Positions 7,126 through 13,424 of a DNA stretch of 13,493 nucleotides are shown here, piece by piece. This stretch comes from JAIVJN01 sp036732565. Its GTDB lineage: Bacteria; Acidobacteriota; Vicinamibacteria; Vicinamibacterales; UBA2999. Every line of letters begins with the position of its first letter. Position 1 is the stretch's first letter. A model generated the notes under the pieces. It was not told the DNA's origin. It was given only the letters and a program-made list of their open reading frames with translations, and ran no database searches. The stretch is taken from contig DAINCF010000167.1 in assembly GCA_036732565.1 (NCBI GenBank), positions 1-13,493 of the forward strand, read 5' to 3'. Made by a program: the position numbers and the translations under genes.

Positions 7126-7767
7126 TCAATCAGCAGGCTTGTCCAACGCGAACGACCCCGTGCGGATCTCACCCCCCGGCTCGTACGTCGCGATGACGAC
7201 GCCGGTCGTCGCCGTCTTGCTGTCGACCAGCTTCAATCCGGCCGGAACCGTGCCATCGGCGAACAGCCGCTTGCCCTTACCGACCACGAGCGGGAAGATC
7301 ATCAGTTGATAGCGATCAACGAGGTTGTGCTGCATGAGGGTCTGCAGCAGATGGCCGCTGCCGTGGACCTGGATCTCCGGACCTGACTGCTGCTTGAGCT
7401 TGGCTACGGCTTCGGCGACGTCGCCCTGAAGCAGCGTTGAATTTTGCCAGTCGACGCGATCCAGCGTCTTCGATGCGACGTACTTTCGCGCGTTGTTCAG
7501 GGCCTTCGCCGCCTCGAAATCCCCGGGCGACTGCTCCTCGGTGACGCGCGGCCAGTGCGCGGCAAAGATCTGGTACGTCTTCCGGCCGAGCAGCAGGTCG
7601 AAGGGTTTGCCCATGTAGGCGCCCATCTGCTGCCCCATCACATCGTCCCAGTAGTGGACCGACCACCCACCATACGCAAAACCGTGGGAGCGGTCTTCTT
7701 CAGGGCCGCCCGGTGCTTGCATCACGCCGTCGAGGGTCAGAAACATGTTCAAGGTGAGGGGTCTCAT
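7126..7767 (-). CDS. Dihydrofolate reductase-like (RibD C-terminal domain) family protein
   Basis: This 213-residue protein has the RibD-C/DHFR-like fold. Visible motifs are TLDGVMQAPG (11-20, family SLDG), LLLGRKTYQIF (58-68), the nucleotide-binding GSGHLLQTL (136-144), and FPLVVGKGKRLF (158-169), where relatives carry the P-x-x-x-G-x-G-x-x-L-F pattern. Members bind NADPH and reduce pterin- or pyrimidine-like compounds; most stand-alone members have no proven substrate, so this should not be taken as the folate enzyme. The ATG at 7767 has GGAGG eight bases upstream. No signal peptide or membrane helix is seen. It lies downstream of the PAL-like gene on the same strand (97-nt gap) and converges on the glycolipid-binding gene. 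Confidence 0.9.
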   Translation of the reverse strand: MRPLTLNMFLTLDGVMQAPGGPEEDRSHGFAYGGWSVHYWDDVMGQQMGAYMGKPFDLLLGRKTYQIFAAHWPRVTEEQSPGDFEAAKALNNARKYVASKTLDRVDWQNSTLLQGDVAEAVAKLKQQSGPEIQVHGSGHLLQTLMQHNLVDRYQLMIFPLVVGKGKRLFADGTVPAGLKLVDSKTATTGVVIATYEPGGEIRTGSFALDKPAD

Positions 7768-7864
7768 CGCGGGTGCCTCCGGTCTCTACTTACACGTCGA
7801 CTGAGCGGGCGCGCTATCGACATCTCATGGTCGACGCACGCGCGAGCTCATCCGACGTGCCGCT

Positions 7865-8932
7865 TCACCGGGGAACCCTGAGCGGCCAGTGCGAGTTCGG
7901 CTGCCACTTGAACACGTTGCCGGTGAGGCTCGCCACGTAGATGTCGCCGGTCTGCGCCACCGTCAGCATGTGACCGGGGGACTCCATCGCGCCGAGGATC
8001 TTGCCGGACTCGATGTCGATCTTCATCAGCTGGCCGGCGAGCGTGTCGTAGGTGATGTTCTCGGTGTTGTTGCGGTGCGTGAGCACCCACATCTCGTCTT
8101 TGGGCGTGATGAAGAGGCTCTGCGTGCACCCGAGGTGGTCCCAGGTCTTCAGCAGCTTGCCGTTCTCGTCGAAGATCTGGATACGGTTGTTTTCGCGGTC
8201 GCTGACGTACACCCGATCTTTTGAGTCGACGCCGATCGAATGCGGCACCCGGAACTGACTCGGTCCGCTTCCCGCCGTTCCCCACGTCGTCACATAGGTG
8301 CCGGCCTTGTCGAACTTCACGACACGGGTATTACCGTAGCCGTCCGACACGTAGAGGTTGCCTTTGGAGTCCCAGGCGACGTCGGTCGGACGATTGAAGG
8401 TCTTGGCGTCGCTGCCCGAGACGCCCTTCGTTCCCAGCGTCTGCAACAGCTTGCCGTCGCGCGTGAACTTCAAGATCTGATGACCGGCGTCGTCGACCGC
8501 CCACACGTTCTGGTCGCGGTCGACGCGGATGCCGTGTGGCCGGTCGAACATCCCCTTGCCCCACGAGCGAAGGTATTTGCCCTCCGCGTCGAAGACCACC
8601 AGTTGATCGGTCTTCGGATCGCGCTTGAAGACGTAGACCTCGTTGCGGGTGTCGGTGGTCACCGCGGAGACGCGGCCGAACTTCATGCCCTCGGGCATCG
8701 TCTCGGGCTCTTCACCGAACCGAATCTGCACGCCGTACTTGAGCAGACTGCCGGCGTGTGGATGCCAGCCGTCTGGGACGTACCCCTGATCGGGAAACTT
8801 GCCTTTGGGGGCGTTTGGGCTGGGCACGCCGAGGGGGAGCGGTGTCCCCTGTGCTGCTGGCTGTGGCGGCGCCTGCTGGGCGAGCAGGCCGGCGCCGGCG
8901 ACGATCAGCGCAAGAACCGTAATCCTGAGCAT
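7865..8932 (-). CDS. Secreted NHL-repeat beta-propeller protein, peptidylglycine alpha-amidating lyase (PAL)-like
   Basis: This 355-residue protein begins with a signal peptide (MLRITVLALIVAGAGLLAQ) and a Pro-rich linker, then NHL repeats from about residue 80 to the end. It resembles the lyase half of the animal peptide-amidating enzyme closely. Likely zinc ligands are H133 (FDRPHGIRVD), H231 (VPHSIGVD) and H321 (SPGHMLTV). The active-site Tyr equivalent is Y199 in VSDGYGNTRVVKF, preceded by RPTDVAWD as in PAL. The known reaction is release of glyoxylate from alpha-hydroxyglycine peptides, but no partner monooxygenase domain or gene is visible, so the bacterial substrate is open. The ATG has GAGGAG eight bases upstream. 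The product should be periplasmic or secreted. Confidence 0.88.
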   Translation of the reverse strand: MLRITVLALIVAGAGLLAQQAPPQPAAQGTPLPLGVPSPNAPKGKFPDQGYVPDGWHPHAGSLLKYGVQIRFGEEPETMPEGMKFGRVSAVTTDTRNEVYVFKRDPKTDQLVVFDAEGKYLRSWGKGMFDRPHGIRVDRDQNVWAVDDAGHQILKFTRDGKLLQTLGTKGVSGSDAKTFNRPTDVAWDSKGNLYVSDGYGNTRVVKFDKAGTYVTTWGTAGSGPSQFRVPHSIGVDSKDRVYVSDRENNRIQIFDENGKLLKTWDHLGCTQSLFITPKDEMWVLTHRNNTENITYDTLAGQLMKIDIESGKILGAMESPGHMLTVAQTGDIYVASLTGNVFKWQPNSHWPLRVPR

Positions 8933-9032
8933 GTCGATGACTCCTCGTGGTGCGGAGACGATACTCCTTCTCCGGCCGATCTCAGCCGATTAGGGTATCG
9001 CCGACCGAGGCGTCACTCCGACATGGGCGGCG

Positions 9033-9296
9033 TTACGCGACTTGCTCGACGGCTTCGTTCTTCTTCCGCTTCTTCTTCGCGGCTTTGTCCTCGTCTTCGG
9101 CCTCGACGGCCTCACGATCCTGTGCGCCCTCCTCGGTGAGGAGCGCCATCATCTTCCGATAGAGCCGTTCCACGAGCTCTTCCTGGAACTCGATCATCCA
9201 GACGACGTTCGGGTTGCTCGCGGCCTCGGCGGCGATCTCGGTCGCCAACTCCAATGCGCGCAGCCGAGTTTCGGTGTCCACTTTCTGTTTGCTCAT
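9033..9296 (-). CDS. Small highly charged hypothetical protein
   Basis: This 87-residue protein belongs to no family I recognise. Residues 8-55 look alpha-helical (TRLRALELATEIAAEA, then WMIEFQEELVERLYRKMMALL). The C-terminal third is highly charged with a basic block (KAAKKKRKKN). There is no signal peptide or membrane segment. The ATG follows AGGA at about 9 nt, just downstream of a hairpin-forming leader. It is the first gene of the minus-strand run that continues with the PAL-like protein (100-nt gap). The helix-plus-basic-tail layout could fit a nucleic-acid or ribosome-associated protein, but that is speculation. I think it is a real gene because of composition, RBS and position. Confidence 0.65.
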   Translation of the reverse strand: MSKQKVDTETRLRALELATEIAAEAASNPNVVWMIEFQEELVERLYRKMMALLTEEGAQDREAVEAEDEDKAAKKKRKKNEAVEQVA

Positions 9297-9308
9297 GGGT
9301 TGCGTTCC

Positions 9309-9466
9309 TGGCGCGGAAGGAATTTCCAGCGAGGCGCCAATCCTGGCAATCTAGTGGGAAGTACAGTTGAAATCACAACTGGGCCGTTCCGTAGGAGCGG
9401 CCCGCAAACTGCTCCCCGAGCTCTCGGTTGATGGCAGTTATCCTGTCGATACGCTCCACTAGTGGA
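9309..9466. other. Palindrome-rich intergenic region, candidate structured RNA or cis-regulatory leader
   Basis: The 266-bp gap between the small hypothetical gene (minus) and the phosphodiesterase gene (plus) holds several dyads. TGGCGC/GCGCCA is at 9309-9314 and 9334-9339. CAGTTG-AAATCA-CAACTG is at 9364-9381. GGGCCGTTCC-GTA-GGAGCGGCCC is at 9381-9403, a 10-bp stem with one G-U pair. TCCACTAGTGGA is a perfect palindrome at 9455-9466. In addition CTAGTGG (9351-9357) pairs with CCACTAG (9456-9462), closing a 112-nt domain around the two central hairpins. No T-tract follows any of them on either strand. No small ORF is convincing. I see no clear promoter hexamers for the phosphodiesterase gene. 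Confidence 0.4.
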
Positions 9467-9562
9467 CCACGGCGGCGTTGCCGTACGGTTACGAACGGCC
9501 GACGGTCGTGTAATGTGCGCGTCGAGCAAGAATGTCGCGCGTGTTGAGTATGATGGCGCGCC

Positions 9563-11113
9563 GTGACCACCGTCCTCGCCGTTCGTTCCCTCGGGCTCCG
9601 CATTGCCCTGTGCGCCATGCTGGCCGCGCTGATCGCCGCCTACGGCTCAGGCGCGTCGTCGCAACAGGCGCAGGCCCGGCGCCATCTCCTCATTCTGATC
9701 GACGGCCTCAGACCCGACTACGTCACGGCAGAGGTGATGCCGAATCTCACGGCGCTTGGCAAGCGCGGTGCGGTGTTCGATCGCCACCACTCGGTCTACC
9801 CGACCGTGACGCGCGTGAACGCCTCGTCGATCTCGACCGGCGCGTACCCGCAGACGCATGGCCTGATGGGCAACTCCGTGTTCTTCCCGAAGGTTGATGC
9901 AGCGAAGTTTCTCGATACCGGCGACCGCAACAACCTGCTGAGCATTGCCGCGACCGAACCGCGTTTGCTCACCGCGCCGACGCTGGGTGAGTCCCTTCAG
10001 AAGGCCGGGCGCAAGATGCTCGTCGTCAGCTCGGGGTCGAGCGGATCGGCGTATCTCAACAACCACACCGTGGCGGGGGGCGCGATGCTGCACGATCAGT
10101 TCGTGCTCCCGGAGTCGTTGCGCGCGGAGATGGCCACGATCGGGCCGCGACCGACCGACGGTGCGCCGGCGGGCACGGGCGATCGCTATGCCGTCGATGC
10201 GCTCCTGAAGGTCGGCCTTCCGAAGGTCGATCCCACGGTGACCGTCTTGTGGCTCAGCGATCTCGACTCGACCGCGCACGAGAAGGGAATAGGGGACCCA
10301 GCGACGGTCGAGATCCTCAGGCACGTCGATCGCGAGATCAAACGGATCGAAGACGGCCTCAGGGCTGCGGGTCTGTTCGAGTCGTACAACATCTGGGTAA
10401 CCTCGGATCACGGTTTCTCGACCTACACCGGTGCCATCGATCTCTCCGCGCTCTTGAAGCCATTCATGCGCGCGAACGCTGATGGGACGCCGCGCGTCGT
10501 GGCGGGCGCCGGCGCGATCTACGTGCGCGACCGCGATGCGGCGACCGTCACCACGATCGCGCAGGCACTGCAGCAGACGAAGGGCGTGGGCGCGATCTTC
10601 ACCGCGGCGGCCAAGCCCGGATCGTTCGAGGGGACGGTCCCAGGTACGTTGTCGTTCGATGCCGTGCGCTGGAACCACGATCGGTCGGCGCAGGTCTTGT
10701 TCTCGCCCGACTGGACCGACGCCGCCAACACGCACGGGTTTCGCGGCACCACGGCGTCGAACGGCACGGCGGGGCATGGCAGCTCGAGTCCGTGGGACGT
10801 GCACAACACGCTGATCGCCGCGGGCCCCGATATCAAGCGCGGCGTCGTGGTCGACGTGCCGAGCGCCAACGTGGATTTCGCGCCGACGTTCCTGAAGCTG
10901 CTCGGCCTCGCGGTTCCACCCTCCGTGCAGGGACGATCGCTCGACGAGGCGTTGATCGACGGGGCAGCGGTGGACCGCACGGCCGTGAAGGCCGTCGAGC
11001 ACACCGTGCGCACCGAGGATGGCCGCTATGCGCTGACCGGGATGTTCTCGATCGTCAGCGCCGGCGGCCGCGAGTACCGATACTTCGACGGGACCAAGGT
11101 CGCGAGACAGTAG
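9563..11113 (+). CDS. Secreted type I phosphodiesterase/nucleotide pyrophosphatase (alkaline phosphatase superfamily)
   Basis: This 516-residue protein starts at GTG 9563 and has an N-terminal signal peptide (SLGLRIALCAMLAALIAA). It contains the full two-metal site of the NPP branch: D47 in ILIDGLRPDY; the nucleophile T83 and N86 in YPTVTRVN, followed by STGAYPQTHG; D235 and H239 in DSTAHEKG; D282 and H283 in TSDHGFS; and H405 in GHGSSS. A nucleophilic Thr rather than Ser or formylglycine points to phosphodiesterase or pyrophosphatase chemistry on nucleotides or phospholipid headgroups, outside the cytoplasm. The end (PTFLKLLGLAVPPSVQGRSL) is the standard closing block, so the protein is complete. 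Its SD is weak. It stands alone, with structured DNA upstream and an A-tract repeat right after the stop. Confidence 0.93.
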   Translation: MTTVLAVRSLGLRIALCAMLAALIAAYGSGASSQQAQARRHLLILIDGLRPDYVTAEVMPNLTALGKRGAVFDRHHSVYPTVTRVNASSISTGAYPQTHGLMGNSVFFPKVDAAKFLDTGDRNNLLSIAATEPRLLTAPTLGESLQKAGRKMLVVSSGSSGSAYLNNHTVAGGAMLHDQFVLPESLRAEMATIGPRPTDGAPAGTGDRYAVDALLKVGLPKVDPTVTVLWLSDLDSTAHEKGIGDPATVEILRHVDREIKRIEDGLRAAGLFESYNIWVTSDHGFSTYTGAIDLSALLKPFMRANADGTPRVVAGAGAIYVRDRDAATVTTIAQALQQTKGVGAIFTAAAKPGSFEGTVPGTLSFDAVRWNHDRSAQVLFSPDWTDAANTHGFRGTTASNGTAGHGSSSPWDVHNTLIAAGPDIKRGVVVDVPSANVDFAPTFLKLLGLAVPPSVQGRSLDEALIDGAAVDRTAVKAVEHTVRTEDGRYALTGMFSIVSAGGREYRYFDGTKVARQ

Positions 11114-11176
11114 CCTTCTAAAAAAGGCCTTCGAAAAAAGACACTTCGAAAAAAAGTCCTTCGAAAAAAAGTCCTT
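11114..11176 (+). repeat. A-tract tandem repeat (~15-bp unit) upstream of the arsR promoter
   Basis: Four units of the form CTTC(G/T)-A6/7-G follow the phosphodiesterase stop. The last two, CTTCGAAAAAAAGTC at 11144-11158 and 11159-11173, are identical; the first two are degenerate. A-runs start at 11120, 11134, 11149 and 11164 (spacing 14, 15, 15). The tract is strikingly AT-rich against its GC-rich surroundings and ends exactly where the putative -35 of the arsR promoter begins. Confidence 0.85.
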
Positions 11177-11204
11177 GACGTGGCCGCGCCATCGGTTGTA
11201 TTAA
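11175..11204 (+). promoter_or_regulatory. Putative sigma-70-type promoter of the arsR operon
   Basis: TTGACG (11175-11180, 5 of 6 matches to the -35 consensus) and TATTAA (11199-11204, 4 of 6 to -10) are separated by 18 bp. Transcription would begin near 11211, about 23 nt before the ATG at 11234. The -10 overlaps the left arm of the palindromic operator, and A-tracts lie directly upstream. Confidence 0.6.
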
Positions 11205-11235
11205 ACCAATATGTTAATTAACCTATTGGTTCAAT
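11200..11235. promoter_or_regulatory. 36-bp palindromic operator of the ArsR-AHSA1 operon
   Basis: A palindrome centred between 11217 and 11218 runs from the -10 region into the start codon. It has a central perfect GTTAATTAAC (11213-11222), one mismatched pair, then perfect AACCAATA/TATTGGTT arms (11204-11211 and 11224-11231). These extend to 11200 and 11235 with one more mismatch. It is the expected site for autorepression by the ArsR-type protein encoded immediately downstream. Binding would block both the -10 element and ribosome access. Confidence 0.75.
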
Positions 11236-11614
11236 GCGTATGGCGAGCGACCACCTGAGCACGACGTTCGCGGCCCTGGCCGACCCCACTCGGCGGGCCA
11301 TTCTCGCGCGGCTCGCGTCGGGGGAGTGTGCCGTCACCGAGCTGGCCGAGCCGTTCGAGATGAGCCTGCCCGCCGTCTCGAAACACCTGCGCGTGCTGGA
11401 GCGGGCGGGCCTGATCGCCCGCAGGGTCGACGCGCAGTGGCGCCCCTGCCGCCTCGAAGCCGGGCCGATCAAAGACGTGGCGGACTGGGCCGAGCGCTAT
11501 CGCGCGCTCTGGGAACAGCGCTTCGATCGGTTGGAGAGCTATCTACAAGAACTGAAGCAGAAGCAACAGAAGTCAAAGGAGACGAAACATGACCGCAAGC
11601 GGCGCAGCAAATAG
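11234..11614 (+). CDS. ArsR-family winged-helix transcriptional regulator
   Basis: This 126-residue protein has the ArsR winged helix at about residues 8-75: FAALADPTRRAILARLASGE, the recognition region MSLPAVSKHLRVLERAGLI, and a wing leading to WRPCRLEAGPIKDVADW. The ELCVCDL metal site of arsenic sensors is replaced by ECAVTEL, so it is unlikely to sense arsenite or cadmium. It belongs to the branch paired with AHSA1/SRPBCC proteins and is probably a repressor of its own operon. The ATG at 11234 or the in-frame ATG at 11240 could be the start; neither has a clear Shine-Dalgarno, and the operator reaches into the first ATG. The Lys/Arg-rich tail overlaps the next gene by 26 nt. Confidence 0.93.
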   Translation: MRMASDHLSTTFAALADPTRRAILARLASGECAVTELAEPFEMSLPAVSKHLRVLERAGLIARRVDAQWRPCRLEAGPIKDVADWAERYRALWEQRFDRLESYLQELKQKQQKSKETKHDRKRRSK

Positions 11615-12095
11615 CGATACCTTCAACGTCACCACTCCGTCGGATCAAGAGATCCGCTTGACGCGCCTGTTCGATGCGCCGCGAGATCTGGTGTTCGAAG
11701 CGATGAGCAAGCCCGAGCACATCATGCGGTGGTGGGGCAACCTCGGCGAGGGCTACTCCGTGCCCGTGTGCGAGGTGGACTTGCGGCCCGGCGGCAAGTG
11801 GCGTTTCGTCAACCGCCATCCGAAAGGCGACGCCGCATTCTACGGCGTCTATCGGGAAGTGAACCCACCCGACCGCATCGTCTTCACCGAGATCTACGAA
11901 CCGTTTCCAGACGCTGAGTCCGTGGTCACGGCGACCCTGACCGATGAGAATGGCAAGACCCGGCTCACGGTCACCGCGTCGTATCCCTCGCTCGAGGTTC
12001 GCGATATGGTGCTTGGCACCGGCATGGCGAAGGGCGCCGCTCTCAGTTACGACCGCCTCGAAGAGGTGGCAAAGGAGCTGCAACGGCGAGCGTAA
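11589..12095 (+). CDS. AHSA1/SRPBCC domain protein
   Basis: This 168-residue protein is a full SRPBCC (START-like) domain of the AHSA1 type: IRLTRLFDAPRDLVFEAMS at 22-40, then HIMRWWG (44-50), VDLRPGGKWRF (63-73), YGVYREVNPPDRIVFTEIY (85-103) and a C-terminal helix with MAKGAALSYDRLEEVA. The domain forms a hydrophobic cavity for small ligands. Partners of ArsR regulators in this arrangement have no agreed function, and ligand binding or stress roles are suggested. The ATG has AAGGAG seven bases upstream, inside the end of arsR, and its stop shares one base with the hydrolase start (TAATG). It is thus the middle gene of a translationally coupled operon. Confidence 0.92.
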   Translation: MTASGAANSDTFNVTTPSDQEIRLTRLFDAPRDLVFEAMSKPEHIMRWWGNLGEGYSVPVCEVDLRPGGKWRFVNRHPKGDAAFYGVYREVNPPDRIVFTEIYEPFPDAESVVTATLTDENGKTRLTVTASYPSLEVRDMVLGTGMAKGAALSYDRLEEVAKELQRRA

Positions 12096-12994
12096 TGGAC
12101 GACTTTACGGCGGCCGAGATCCGGACAGCGGACACCACGATCTTCGTGCGTTCGGCCGGGTCTGGGCCGCCGATCCTCTTGCTGCACGGCTTTCCCCAGA
12201 CCCATCTGATGTGGCGCGGCGTTGCGCCGACATTGGCTAAACGGTTCACCGTCGTGTGCCCCGACTTACGCGGCTACGGAGGCAGTGGCTGCCCGGCGTC
12301 CACCCCGGATCACGCGCCGTACGCCAAGCGGGCGATGGTGCAAGACATGCTGGCCGTGATGGAGCATCTGGGATTCTCGCGCTTTGCGGTTGCTGGACAC
12401 GATCGTGGCGGTCGCGTTGCGTACCGCATGGCCCTAGATCATCCCGATCGCGTCGATCGTGTCGCCGTGCTCGACATCATCCCGACGGAGACCGCGTGGG
12501 CACGCGCCGACGCACGGCTTGCGCTCGGCTTCTGGCCGTGGTCGTTGCTCGCGCAGCCTGAGCCGTTGCCCGAACGCATTCTGGAAGCCGCCGCAGACGC
12601 CATCGTCGACAACGCGCTGTCGGCGTGGGGCTCTCCCGCGACGACGTTTCCTCCCCAGGTCCGTGCCGCTTACGTGCTGGCGCTTCGAGGCCCAGGTCAC
12701 GCTCATGCGATCTGCGAGGAGTATCGCGCCGCGGCGACCATCGACCGGCAGCATGACCGCCTCGACCTGCAACGCGGTCATCGCATCGTGTGCCCGCTTC
12801 TCGCGCTGTGGAGCGCCACAGGCGCTCTCGACACGTGGTACGCCGACGATGGTGGACCCCTCGGCTTGTGGCGTGCGTGGGGCGACGATGTCCGCGGACA
12901 CGCAATCGATGGCGGCCATTTCTTTCCTGAGGAGAGGCCGGAGCAGACTGCCCACGCGCTCGGCGAATTCTTCGCCGAATTTAGTGGGTCTTAG
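12095..12994 (+). CDS. Alpha/beta hydrolase related to haloacetate dehalogenase and epoxide hydrolase
   Basis: This 299-residue cytoplasmic alpha/beta-hydrolase has an oxyanion motif HGFPQT (31-36), DLRGYGGSG (57-65), the nucleophile elbow GHDRGGR with D103, R104 and R107, D127 in LDIIPT and the catalytic H275 in GGHFFPEE. Asp as nucleophile followed by Arg, plus the LDIIPT and YRAAATID blocks (210-217), matches the fluoroacetate/haloacetate dehalogenase branch. However, where fluoroacetate dehalogenases have His-Trp in the halide pocket, this protein has Pro-Trp (FWPWSLLAQ, P148-W149). Hydrolysis via an aspartyl ester is likely, but carbon-fluorine cleavage is doubtful. It starts within the stop of the AHSA1 gene (TAATG) and closes the operon. 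No clear terminator follows. Confidence 0.9.
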   Translation: MDDFTAAEIRTADTTIFVRSAGSGPPILLLHGFPQTHLMWRGVAPTLAKRFTVVCPDLRGYGGSGCPASTPDHAPYAKRAMVQDMLAVMEHLGFSRFAVAGHDRGGRVAYRMALDHPDRVDRVAVLDIIPTETAWARADARLALGFWPWSLLAQPEPLPERILEAAADAIVDNALSAWGSPATTFPPQVRAAYVLALRGPGHAHAICEEYRAAATIDRQHDRLDLQRGHRIVCPLLALWSATGALDTWYADDGGPLGLWRAWGDDVRGHAIDGGHFFPEERPEQTAHALGEFFAEFSGS

Positions 12995-13058
12995 ACCGTC
13001 ATCATCACTTGGGCAGGAATTCACGATTACTACCTCACGGTGCAGATACCGACGTTGG

Positions 13059-13087
13059 CCCGTCGGGGATGTGCCCGCCGCGAACCC
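13059..13087 (+). repeat. 29-bp repeat core, copy A
   Basis: It starts CCCGTCGGGG and ends CCGCGAACCC. It matches the reverse complement of copy B (13316-13344) at 27 of 29 bases, and similarity continues past the core: GCAGACCG and GGCAGACCA..GC appear after both, with about 13 bases missing in copy A. Confidence 0.75.
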
Positions 13088-13196
13088 GCTTCCGCAGACC
13101 GGCAGACCACGCTTCCGGCGGCTCCGGGAGATTCGGCGCGGCGCCTCACTACGCCACCGAAACGCCCAAGTTCGCAAGTCCGGGGCTCCGTTCGCA

Positions 13197-13213
13197 GCCC
13201 GGCTGCGCCGGGC
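13197..13213. repeat. Perfect 7-bp hairpin GCCCGGC-TGC-GCCGGGC
   Basis: Seven perfect GC pairs flank a 3-nt loop. It lies about 200 bases after the hydrolase stop, with no T-tract on either side, so it is a weak terminator candidate at best. Confidence 0.5.
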
Positions 13214-13305
13214 CACTGAAGCGGTTCGGTGTAAAACCTCACCGCCGCACGCGTCGCGCGTGCAGGACCGCCTGCAGCATGGTCTGCCAGCATTCGGTGA
13301 GCGGT

Positions 13306-13424
13306 CTGCTCCAGAGGGTTCGCGGTGGGCACGTCCCCGACGGGTCGCAGTTGACGACTGGCGCTGCCGAGCAGAGCCTCTGCCACCCATCGGGGGCTCT
13401 TCCGCCGTGAACCCTCTGGAGCAG
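13306..13424. repeat. Long inverted repeat built from repeat copies B (inverted) and C
   Basis: CTGCTCCAGAGGGTTC (13306-13321) and GAACCCTCTGGAGCAG (13409-13424) are perfect 16-bp arms. Inside them lie copy B (13316-13344, inverted) and copy C (13386-13414, direct), which still pair imperfectly over the next 24 bases (16 matches). The unpaired centre is about 40 nt. The arrangement could form a cruciform or long RNA hairpin. Confidence 0.8.

Noticed and set aside
9647..11002. Minus-strand open frame of 451 codons opposite the phosphodiesterase gene
   Set aside because: The plus strand encodes a complete enzyme with all metal ligands; the antisense translation is Arg/His-rich without family motifs.
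11113..11128. Rho-independent terminator after the phosphodiesterase gene (GCCTT/AAGGC)
   Set aside because: The stem is only five pairs with an A-rich loop and no T-tract follows on the coding strand; the bases are better explained as part of the A-tract repeat.
13059..13424. CRISPR array suggested by repeated 29-bp cores
   Set aside because: The copies differ in orientation and sequence, spacing is irregular, and no cas gene is present.
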